DNA from: Vespula vulgaris
Taxonomy: Eukaryota > Arthropoda > Insecta > Hymenoptera > Vespidae
Reading direction: 5' to 3'
Length of the DNA stretch: 64,000 nucleotides
Assembly (NCBI RefSeq): GCF_905475345.1
Contig: NC_066608.1
Location: 1,793,501 to 1,857,500, forward strand
The translations under genes were made by a program, and so were the position numbers. Positions 26,460 through 36,346 of this stretch are shown piece after piece (position 1 is the first letter of the stretch; every line of letters begins with the position of its first letter). A model generated the notes under the pieces. It was not told where the DNA came from and made no database searches. It worked only from the letters and a program-made list of their open reading frames with translations.

Positions 26460-26727
26460 AATACATTTGAAACTTTTATTTATTATATATTTTCAAAAAA
26501 CATTTTTTATAACGTTTTATTCTTTCTTTAAATCGTGACCTAAAACGATGCGTTTTAGTCATATTTAATACATCATAAAAGCATATTTATAAAAATGTAA
26601 TCCTTGAAATAAAATAATCTTCTTTCCGAGAGTAAATCTATATTGTAAATCTAAAAAAAAAAAAAAAAACAATTATATTACTCTTTCATTAAATCATATG
26701 TCATAAGGTAATTAACATAATTCTATG

Positions 26728-26801
26728 TAATATTCAGCTAGAGCTAATAGAAAATCATGAAAAATTTCATAATAGTAAAATCAATTTCTCATCATACTTT
26801 G
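26728..26801 (-). ncRNA. C/D-box snoRNA, SNORD44-like, 18S guide
   Basis: C box ATGATGA is at 26789-26795 and D box CTGA at 26734-26737, with a probable C' CATGATT in the middle. The guide TATTAGCTCTAG directly before D is complementary to 18S CUAGAGCUAAUA. D+5 gives the A of CUAGA, the SNORD44 site (A166 in human 18S). The terminal stem is weak. Confidence 0.82.
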
Positions 26802-26980
26802 TTTACTTATTATATAGTAACAAAAAAATTAATCATATAGATAACTTACATTAGATGTTTGCTTTCCTACGTTTAATATCGATTGAAAAATTAAATCAAT
26901 TATTATTCCTCCTGTAATAAATAAAAAATGCAATAAATGTCATGGTTTCTCAAAGGTTTTTACTTTATTCTATAGAACTT

Positions 26981-27056
26981 TATTTTCAGCGGTAGTGACG
27001 AAAAATGCATATCATTACTATTTCAAAATGCATTTATAAATTCTCATCATAAAATA
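26981..27056 (-). ncRNA. C/D-box snoRNA guiding 18S rRNA (GGUAGUGACGAAAAAU)
   Basis: C box ATGATGA is at 27044-27050 and D box CTGA at 26986-26989, with a terminal stem TATTT/AAATA. The 16 nt next to the D box, after one unpaired base, are complementary to the universally conserved 18S segment GGUAGUGACGAAAAAU. D+5 points to the A of GGUAG, corresponding to the site modified at A468 in human 18S if my numbering is right. Confidence 0.88.
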
Positions 27057-27247
27057 GAATTTAATAAGATATGACTTTTCTTATGAATTAAAAAATTAAT
27101 TTCATAAATACTTACATAATATTACTAAAATTATTTGTGAAGATACATGGAATGTTATTAAACTATACTTCCGTCAAATGACCTGAAATAAAATTTTATA
27201 ATGAATGTTGTCCATACAATATTTTTCATTTGACTTAGAAATAGAGA

Positions 27248-27327
27248 TTATTTCAGATAGGAGCGAAAAACTAATATTTTGGTCTTCAATTTATATCAGT
27301 TGAACTATGAGTTCATCATGAACATAA
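27248..27327 (-). ncRNA. C/D-box snoRNA, SNORD80-like (copy 2), 28S guide
   Basis: C box ATGATGA is at 27313-27319, D' CTGA at 27296-27299, D box CTGA at 27253-27256, with a TTAT/ATAA terminal stem. It shares both guide elements with the copy at 27513-27585 (CTCATAGTTCAA before D', TTTCGCTCCTAT before D). Its D guide extends further: the stretch back to ATTAG can pair with about 19 nt of 28S if one G-U pair is allowed. It is a paralogue with a diverged middle. Confidence 0.88.
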
Positions 27328-27512
27328 AAAAACAATAAAAAATATTTTAATCCATGAAAAAAATGACTTACAAAAAATTATTAGAATTAAACTTCTAATA
27401 AAGCCAGGTTTGTTCCCCACGATCATCCATAGACCCTTTAAAATGTAAAAAATATTTCATATTAATACGTCACTTTTAAGATATTGTTGCTTACGATAAT
27501 ATAAGTTTATTA

Positions 27513-27585
27513 CGTATCAGATAGGAGCGAAAGAAACGAGCTTCATTAAGTCTCAGTTGAACTATGAGATCATCATGAAGATACG
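27513..27585 (-). ncRNA. C/D-box snoRNA, SNORD80-like (copy 1 in transcript order), 28S guide
   Basis: C box ATGATGA is at 27570-27576, D' CTGA at 27553-27556, D box CTGA at 27517-27520, and a CGTA/TACG terminal stem closes it. The guide before D, TCTTTCGCTCCTAT, is complementary to 28S AUAGGAGCGAAAGA. By the D+5 rule it would methylate the second G of AUAGG. The guide before D' (CATAGTTCAA) matches 28S UUGAACUAUG. Vertebrate SNORD80 carries nearly the same two guides, as I recall. Confidence 0.88.
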
Positions 27586-27648
27586 GATATTTAAAAAATA
27601 AATTATTATTTAAAATATATTACGGTACCTTTATAATAACAATCTCTC

Positions 27649-28688
27649 TCAAATTTTCTTCAATTTTGCTTGTACGAAAATTCTGGGAACGTCAATATTC
27701 TCTTTAAAATTCACAGTCCTTCTTTGTACGTATTCACATGTTGAAATTTCAAAACCGACAGATTTAAAAATCTCAGATATTTCTTCTATCGAAAAATAAT
27801 ATGTTCTGTACGATAAAATAAAATAGGAACTATATTAACCCGTAGAATGTTTGAAATAGATAAGCTTAAAAAAAAATTATTTACCTCGTTCCATCTAGAC
27901 GCATATAAAAATTCTCTGCAATTTTATGACCAGGTTTGAATCTCAATTGAGCCATATCGTATAAACCGTAATCTCGGAAAAGCAATATCCCTCCGGTATC
28001 GAGTACGTTATAAATATTTTGCGCAACACTTGAAATATTTACAAAAATATGGAAAAAGCATTTTTAATCATATAAAAATGCAAAATGGCATAACTTACAT
28101 TTTAAATTTTTGAGGGTGTATAGCCGATAGAACAAAAATCAATGTTGCTGCATTAACTGGACGATCGACTTCAAAGAAACAATTATCTGTTGTAATATCT
28201 GTTCGAAAAGCCTTCATTTTTTCAGAATCATACAACGAGTGACTCTGCAAACAAAAATGATATTTATATCTAATAAGAAAAAAAGTTGTGAAGTATTTTT
28301 TTATAAAAATTCCTACCTTCATTAATTCTATCGCATTCGTGGACAAATCGCAAGCGAATATCTTTTTAAATTTCAATCCATCTTCTAACAAAGGATAAAT
28401 CAAATTGCCTACTCCACAGCCGATCTCCAAAAGAACGTTTTCATTCTCAATCGAACCCAAACCCAACAATTCGTTGAATTCTCTCGTCGTCCAATGACGA
28501 TCTTTAAAAAATCTAGTTGTATTTCGTTTGTAAAAAAGATCCCAATGTTTTTTAGCTTCTCTCTCGAGTTGATTAGCTCGAAATTCCGATACCATTCGGG
28601 AATTTTGAGCTTTCATTTTATCGATTTCTTCTTGTGTAAGACGTTTCGCCACGTGGCCCGTTAAAATATTCGAATTTGATTCAGTCAT
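27649..28688 (-). CDS. Mettl6: METTL6-type tRNA N3-methylcytidine methyltransferase, 272 aa
   Basis: There are four coding exons: 28317-28688, 28099-28244, 27885-28028 and 27649-27805. All use GT-AG introns of 70-79 nt and stay in frame to a TGA at 27649-27651. The protein has the N-terminal METTL2/6/8 signature (KHWDLFYKRN, FFKDRHWTTREF). The SAM-binding motif LLEIGCGVGN is at residues 86-95 and the acidic loop CDLS at 113-116. Later come LIFVLSAIHP, LLFRDYGLYD and a C-terminal VPRIFVQAKL, matching METTL6 from end to end (human METTL6 is about 284 aa). In that family the enzyme makes m3C at position 32 of tRNA-Ser with help from seryl-tRNA synthetase. The start ATG at 28688 follows an acceptor at 28694-28695; an upstream in-frame GTG is leader. 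The last coding exon reaches a splice donor only 20 nt after the stop. Confidence 0.93.
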
Positions 28689-28693
28689 TCTCA

Positions 28694-28866
28694 CTAAATT
28701 CGTCGAACCAATGATGGAATTTATAAAGCAACGAAAAAATACTAAATAATTCTTTGAATTCTCTATTGGATCCTTTTTTTAATGTGAAACGAATCATTGA
28801 TACCAGTTCAAGGATATAAAACAAAAATAAAGATAAAACTTCTCACCTTGACGCTCGAAAAGGAAG
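28694..28866 (-). promoter_or_regulatory. 5' leader exon and leader intron of the METTL6/snoRNA gene
   Basis: The minus strand reads CACTTCCTTTTCGAGCGTC, then AAG and a GTGAGA donor at 28841-28846. An acceptor (GAATTTAG) at 28694-28695 leads into the ATG exon. If transcription starts at the C near 28866, the leader begins with a pyrimidine run (CTTCCTTTTC) like a 5' terminal oligopyrimidine (TOP) element, common in snoRNA host genes and translation-apparatus genes. The start site is inferred. Confidence 0.5.
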
Positions 28867-28869
28867 TGA

Positions 28870-29512
28870 ACGATTTCTTTAATGCTGTTACGTTTCTTAT
28901 GATGGCGCTAGTGTCGGGGGGCTACCGACGGTGCTGCCACTAATCAACCAAATTCATAACGCGCGTAATTTCAACTACACTTAAACGTAATAACATCGTA
29001 TTTGTTCCTTTGAAAACATTAATTGCGATAAATTATTACAACTTACTGAGTTTATACGACATTACAATCAAACGAAAAAGGAAATACTTTTTATTTCAAA
29101 TGTCATATATCACAATAGTAAAGTTTTTAACATGAAAATAAAATTTGTTGATCAAGCGTCGAGATTAAAGCTTGATTATATTGTTTTGCTTTTTTTCTTT
29201 TCGATTCTATCGGTATGAGAAATATGATCGAGAAATTTTCAAATGCCTTTTTTTTAACTAACGCGTATCTCTTACGGAGTTATAGAGGACATATAGGTAA
29301 GGTGGTTGCGCTCGTTAGTATGAATTCCGCGAGTGGACTTATTCGATGCTTTAATATGCAGCTCCCGCACGAAACAAATATTTTCTTTCTCTATATAGTA
29401 CTCACAATGACACAGTATTGAAAGGGGTTAGTCGTGACTAAAATTTCGTAGTCAAGTTTGTTACCGAGATTGCACATGTGTATATATATATATATGAGTA
29501 TATATAAATGTG

Positions 29513-29553
<41 letters not shown>

Positions 29554-30767
29554 TAAAGTTCGATAATATAAAAGGATAGACAACACAGATTTAGGCCACG
29601 AGTAGTGCAAAATAAGTATGCAAATGTATTGCGCATTTCTTCCATAAGACTTGCGAGATTCTATTAAGCTGACGTAATCCGTAAACTACTTCTATACTTT
29701 AAAGACTTCCCTCTTCCTTTCTCTCTCTCTTTTTCTCTCTCTTATATGAATAAATAAATATTCGTGAACTTCAGATTTCTTGAAAAAAAAAAGTAGCTCG
29801 GAAATGTAGAACTCAGATTAAAACTCACAAAGATTCTACTAAAACGGTTTGCACTCGTCACTTCTGTTCTATCTCCGTTCAAGCGCAGGATGGTCTAAGT
29901 ACTGCGACAAGGTCGATAAAAAAATTAATCGCCAACCGAGTTAGTAGGTCATTGGAAATTGCGATTAGTTATGTCGAATCCTTGATGTTAAGCCAAGAGA
30001 ACCGATTAATTGAACGAAATGAAGAAAGGAAAGAAGAAGAAGAAAAAGGAAAAGAAGAAAAGAAAAAGAAGTTTCATAAGATTCAGTCATTAATATCGAA
30101 TGGATTTCAGAGTGTGCATCGTATTCCAAGGAAAATCCCACAGTTTCTATCGCATAAAGTATTGTAAAGGGGAAGCGTCGATCTATCTTACAAATCATTT
30201 CATAACACGTTGGGAGAATAAAGAAGATTGGTATTACGTTGTCACGAAAGATCACGTAATAATCCTCGAATAAACTGAATGAGAATGATAAAAGCATAGA
30301 AACTTCCAAAAAAAAAAAAAAGAAAAAGAATAGAAAAGAACAGGAAAAAAAAGCACACGTCTCCCTTTCAATAATACAACACAAAGATTTTTGGCTTCCA
30401 AGAGAGATTAAAAGCTTAACCAAAGGTCAAAGCTAGGATTTTCCATTAGCTCAGTCATACTTCGTATTTTACGACAATTATTTTACGAATATTTCCACGA
30501 CGCATTTGTTAATATAATATATTTTTCATTACGTTAAAAGAAATTTATATATATATAAACACGCATAAAAGTCTGTAAACTCATTCTAAAGAATATAGAT
30601 ATATAACGTAAAATGATTAGAACCGTAAAGTAATACGGTATTATAGTCTTCTCTCTTTTCATGCCAATCATCAAAGAAACCTTTAACAGTGCGGAAAGAT
30701 TTACTGATTGAAAGAAATATATTATTGAACGAGTAGAACGAGTCAGAATAGATAAAAAGAAGAAAGA

Positions 30768-30804
<37 letters not shown>

Positions 30805-30832
30805 CAGAAAAAGAGAAAAAAAGAAAGAGAAA

Positions 30833-30863
<31 letters not shown>

Positions 30864-30944
30864 GCAGAAGGAAAGAAAGGAGGAATCTTTGTTGAAAGTC
30901 GCAAAAGAGAAACGAGAGAAGCAATCTGGGCGTAGTCAAGCCAC
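28870..30944. other. Spacer between METTL6 and the plus-strand SDR region
   Basis: Mostly AT-rich, with (AT)n around 29513-29546 and a GA-rich tract at 30765-30865. The first 60 nt are GC-richer and may be the METTL6 promoter. No other gene supported. Confidence 0.5.
30765..30865. repeat. (GA)n-rich tract
   Basis: Imperfect GA repeats with AAAG interruptions. Encoded frames are Ser/Leu or Arg/Glu low complexity. Confidence 0.9.
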
Positions 30945-31507
30945 GTGACTAGTGGAGGCTCGAGTGGCGGCGAGTGCGAAGATGCCGCGGAATGCCTTCC
31001 CCGGGCCGGGCTAGCTCGACTCGCGGCTCGAGGTAGGCACGCGAAGCTCGAAGAGGTCTACTCTGTTCGCGCCGTTCCTCCTCGTGGTCATTCCAACCGG
31101 GAATTCTCGAAAGCCGGTTGTGTAGCAGGTAAACGCGCACGCGGCCCGCTGCGGCTCGCCGCTCTCAGCGTAACTCTCACAGTACGAATTCGCGAGTACT
31201 ACGTTTCATCTCATCATCGTTTTGTTTTTTTCTTCTTCTGTTTTTTCTTCATCCTCTTCGTCTTCTCCCTCTTCTTCCTATTCTTCTTTTTTTTCCATCT
31301 GTTTCTCTTCCTCCTCCTCCTCCTCCTCCTTCTCCTTCTCCTCCTCCTCCTCTTCTTTTTGTTCTTTTTGTTCTTGTTCTTCTTTTTTTTCTTCTTCTTT
31401 TTGTTCTTCTTCTTTTTCCTCTTCCTCCTCCTCCTCCTCCTCTTGTTTTTTTTTCTTCTTTGGATCGTCGTCGCGACATTGTTGACCTCAACTTCATCTA
31501 CTCACAG
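30945..31507 (+). promoter_or_regulatory. GC-rich island with candidate untranslated first exon
   Basis: From about 30950 to 31200 the sequence is strongly GC- and CpG-rich (for example GCGGCGAGTGCGAAGATGC), unlike the surrounding AT-rich DNA. It is followed by a TTC/TCC pyrimidine tract at 31215-31460 and a strong donor, CTCACAG|GTGAGT, at 31507/31508. This fits a promoter plus 5'UTR exon on the plus strand. The nearest downstream plus-strand gene is the SDR-like gene, but the link spans about 7.9 kb and is unproven. An open frame here (30945-31511) ends in Phe/Leu homopolymers and is unlikely to be translated. Confidence 0.4.
31215..31460. repeat. TTC/TCC polypyrimidine tract
   Basis: An imperfect trinucleotide pyrimidine tract of about 245 nt, with T-rich interruptions, directly 3' of the GC-rich island. 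Confidence 0.9.
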
Positions 31508-31509
31508 GT

Positions 31510-34500
31510 GAGTCCTCAAACTGATTTTCCTTTTATTCGATATCACTGGAAAATGTATTTATTTAATTTTGTATTCTTTTCTTTCTCTTTTTTCCCCTTT
31601 ATCGTTCCCATCGCAACGACACGTAGCTATCGTTATATTATTATTGAAATGAATTGAGTCTTCGGTTCATTATGCGGGCATGTTTGTGCTGTAACGTATA
31701 GTAAGTGGAACGCGTATAATCGTCTCTTTAGAATAGCTTACGTTGCTAGATATGTATGGATACACGCAATGTAATTTTCACGTGGGACTATCTCGACTGG
31801 ATTTGTTAAACCTTTTTTATTCCTTCTTTTTTTCTCTCTCTTCTTTCTGAAATTGGCTGCTATTACGAGAACAGAATTGTTTGAAAGAAAAGAGGAGAAT
31901 TCGTAGGACTGTTATTCGCGGAAATATGCGTTTATCACGTAGTGAGGATCGTATCGTGAAAGAATCGTAAACCGGAACCGAAAGTACAAAGCTTGTTCGT
32001 CGCGTGTAACGATGCCTGACGCGTTACAGTGATAACGCGACGTATGTAGATTCATACAATTGATTTACGACGCGTTTAAAAACAATGGAGATCCAAAAAG
32101 ATTAATTTCCGTGGGTCACTATGAATTAATATTATTTTCTAACGAGTTTTAGATACATCCCTGATTACTCAATAGGAACGTTCAAAATTATTACTTGTTA
32201 ATCGGAGCACGAATTAACGTAGGAGAGAATCACCTGTCGCCTTTCAAATTTCAAACGACACGAAATGCGTTTTTCTTTCATTCTCTTTCATAAATTCTCG
32301 CTGAAACGAAGTAAAATAAGAAAAGGCAAAAGAAAAAAAAAGAGAAAAAAAAAAACAGGAATAAAATTTATAAAAATAAAATAGATATACGAAAGTTCAA
32401 GGAAGTTTAACGATCTTGTCGACGCTTTAACGTAAATACCACTGCTTTTTCACGGTAACTTTAGGTACGAGAAAAAGCTCGACAGAGAGGATTAATCGAT
32501 CTAAAAGATCCTTGGTAGAATGTACTTTCGTGGTATGTTAGTAAGTACTTGGTCGCGCTTCGCCAGTAGGTATAATCGAAGGTTTCAAAGCGGAAACGGA
32601 CGAAGCTTTCTTGGCAAGAAATCGAGACAAAGGAATCGTTCATGCAAATGAACGCTAGTCGGCATACCTTCTACGAACTCTCGCGCACTCAAAATTCTTC
32701 TGCCATTTTGGTTACGAATAGAGGAGAGACCTGTAAATAACGTTGGTTTCGTTCATTCATGCGTTTTTAAATACCCTACAGCTATACTAAAGTTCCGTTG
32801 GTGACGAATCCCCCCTCTCTCTCTCCCTTTTTCTCCTCTCTCTCTCTCTCTCTTTCTTTCTCTCTCCTTTCCTCTTTTTCTTTTAGGCTTTCAAGATTAA
32901 TGGAGAAAAGCGTTTTTGTTAAACCGTTCGCTTCTTCTCTCCGACCATTCTAGATTAGAAAGAAAAGTGGTTGAATTCTTTCGAACTTTCTAAGCGATTT
33001 CAAGCGAGCCAATATCGTCACCTCGACGTGGTTTAGTTCTTCGAATGGTTAAATACTAAGTGTACTTCGATAGAAGATAGATCAAACGGTGGTTAAACGT
33101 GCTTGCATAATTTCGATAAAATCGAGTTTCTACCGAACTGAGACCACTTTTGCCATTCTGACAATTTCTCTTTCTCTATCTATCTATCTATCTCTCTCTC
33201 TCTCTCTTTCTCTTTCTTTCTATCTTTCTATCTTGATTTTTTAAAACTCATTTATCTTTACTGCTAGTACTTTTCTCCGATCAGAGTCGTTTTCGATCGG
33301 ATAGAACTTTCTTCGCTTCACGAAGGATTTCAAATGATAAAGATCGCGTCTCGATGAGCAAGTAGGTCGAACGCCCCCGAGCGATTTTCATGTTGAAAGA
33401 ATTTTCGCGACTTTGAGCGTCTCTTTCTTGAGAAGTGTTGCCTATCTATCTCGTTAAGAGAACGAGAAACACGCGTGAGAAAATACGTGAAAGTGACACG
33501 TATGTAGTACATATATATATACATATAGCAGATAGTTATGTATCTACGAGTAATGTACGGGTAACTAATGCGAATGAAAAAGAGAAAAAAAAAAAAGAGA
33601 AATAGAAAAAAAAAGAAAAGTAGACGTAGCTCTATAAGTCTCGTGAAAGCTATTTCGTTGAAGTCCATCGCGTTCGAATGGCCAAACTATAATGCAAATA
33701 ATTCTTACCGACACACCTTCTATCGGCACTGTTTACCTTTTACACGCGGTCACTCGCGGTCAGAAACAGCCAACAACGGTACCGTACACTTCTGAGCGGA
33801 ACCTAGCGACTCTCTTTTACGCGTTCCCGATTCTTCCCAACGATTACGTCGGGCCTCTTCAATGTCTGACCTTCGAATCGATCCGTTCAGGAAAAAAAAA
33901 TTTAATATGTTCCACGAAACGATTTTTCTTTCGTATCTTAGATAAATACTTTCGTCATATATTAATTATGTTCCCTCATATTTTTTTCACGCGTCTATCC
34001 TTCGCAAACAAGATATTTTCTTTTTCTTTCTCTTTTTTTTTTTTTTTTTTTTTTTAACGCCCAATATTCTGACATTTATTTTATTATATGTCTTGACATT
34101 TCATTCTGCAATTTATTTTTTTCACTTCGTAGAATATTTCTCCAGCAGAACGAATTTATTTGACGTTAATCCGTCGTTTTTATTTTCTTTATTCTTTTTC
34201 TTTTTCCTTTTCTCCGTTTTTTGAGAAATTTCTTCTGCTTCTTCTTCTTCTTTCTTTCGTCTCATTAAAAATAATTTTATCTTTATCATAATATTAATAT
34301 TTCATTCCATAAAATCAAATTTTATTTCTTCTTACGAAATAAAATTTGTCCGATGATGATAATTCCAGTCATTTTGTTATCTTTATTTCCATTCTTAGCG
34401 ATTTGCATTAATTTCTTTAATGACCAGGCCTATCTCCGTGTTTTAAATTTAATTTGAAACTTGCCGTCTCGTTATTCAATCTGATTCATTTTTAAGGATA

Positions 34501-36275
34501 AAGATTTCCCAAAACTCTCGCGTTTTTGAAACGTTCGAGTCCGAACAAAATTTAAGAGGGATTAATCTTATCATCAAATGGAAATACTCTGTTTGGGAAA
34601 GTCGAAAGTATTATAGTTAGGCAGATACCATCGGGGTACTTGGAATTAGAAAGGCCAGTTTTTACAATCGACGCCGAAAAGAAACGCGTGGTTGATCAAC
34701 GGACTCCGTTAAAGCTCGGAATGCATTTCCGCGGTTTTACTTAGTACGGAATTGAAAAAGAAGTCCGTTAATTTCATGGCAGAATACGTACGAACGGCCG
34801 AGGTAATTCAGCATAATGTAATTTAAGTGCTTACACTCGCTCGTTTCCTCGCTGGTGCTCCTACAACGCTCAATATTTGCGACGGTAATGCTCTTTAATA
34901 ACATTTGCTCTGTGCCCCCTAAGCATCTACCAACGAATGATAAAATATACGTATTCGTAAAAGGAACGCTCATCCACTTGTACTTGGAATATTTTCAAAA
35001 TATTCTGTCCCTTAGTAGAGTCTTCTTCCTTCCTCCTTCCTTTTTCATATATATATATACACACACACACACATATATATTTGTATATATCAAATTTTCT
35101 GAATATAACAGAAGATAGAGAAATCAGAAATTGAAAATTGCGAACCATCGTGAATTGCTTTGCATCAAAATGATCACGTTGTTTCTGATTGAAGGACGAC
35201 GCATTATGTAAAACTATTTCTCTTGCCTAAGAGCAAATAACATCGAGGAGAGAGATTATGAAAGGAAAAAGAAAAAAAAAAGAAAATAAGATAGAAAAGA
35301 GAAAAAAAAAGATTTTTCTAAGAGAAAATATGTAGAGTAGAATATTTATTAACCTTCCATTATCATTAGAATAAATTCTTTCTCGATTTGCAACGATCCA
35401 AATCGCGTTTATTGCTAATAATTCTCTCGATTAAATTGACGTTGAAATATTTAATATAACATTCAAGAAGTAAATGAATTTAATGTAAACGACATTCGAG
35501 AAGATGTGCCTCTCCGAATTTCGAAATGTTCATGCCTCTGGAGAAACTCAATCATTCAAAATGCTTTCAAGTTTCAACAAAAGCACGAATGCACGAATTC
35601 AAAGTTAAACGTAATAATAAATTTAAATAATTCTGCGAATTCAGAGATAGGAACGGATTATGTAGATTGAAATATTTAAGTAATAGTTATTAGATTTGCT
35701 TTAAAAATATATAAGTTATAGAAATAATTCATTCATTAATTCGTATAACAGCTGTTAGTACTATAATATTTAAAGAACTGTTCAAGTTGTTGGAAACGAG
35801 TAACCGTTAATGTGGCCTTTCCAACTCGACGAAGAAATCCGCTTCAGAAATGAGTAGCTAACAGTTGTCTAAGGTCGTCACTGGAATACTTTGAACGAAT
35901 CAAAACGCCTACTAAAACTCATTGCTGTAATATAGCCATACCTTTCGAAATTGGCACGGGTGAATAAACTTTTGCGATTCCGTATGCATGGAGAACTGGA
36001 AGTGCACTTCGGTGAATAGGAAAGGAAGCCACTTCGTCATACGCCTACAACACGCATAACGTTGTTCGATGATCGATCTATACCACGATACTACTCTTGT
36101 CTAGTCACGTGGCCTCTTTACCAGAGATTAGAGAGATGACATAGACGCTTGGTTACGCAATCATTTCTTATTGCCACTCATTTACCTTGAAACGTTATTT
36201 TTCATTGAAACTTTATTCTATCGTACTTTTATTTCCTATTTTCTTTTCTGATAATAATTTATGAATTATGAGACG

Positions 36276-36346
<71 letters not shown>

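Larger units (their letters stand above)
26460..27629 (-). other. Spliced 3'UTR / snoRNA host exons downstream of METTL6
   Basis: The exon with the METTL6 stop ends at 27629 with donor GTACCG. Exons follow at 27372-27435, 27116-27182 and 26850-26911, each ended by a GTAAGT donor. A terminal exon starts at 26650 after a long poly-T acceptor. Exons are 62-67 nt and introns 189-204 nt. Each intron holds one C/D snoRNA, whose 3' end is 65-78 nt from the acceptor, the usual spacing for intron-processed snoRNAs. AATAAA signals on the minus strand at 26517-26522 and near 26475-26484 would end the transcript. The exons lie after the METTL6 stop, so they are non-coding in that reading. They may instead belong to an independent host transcript starting nearby. 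Confidence 0.75.

Noticed and set aside
26556..26576. Possible fifth C/D snoRNA in the terminal host exon (ATGATGT)
   Set aside because: The C-box match is weak, no D box follows within range, and no intron encloses it.
30945..31511. 188-codon open frame beginning MTSGGSSGG
   Set aside because: It ends in long Phe/Leu runs from a TTC/TTT tract and overlaps a likely promoter and leader, with no homology cues.
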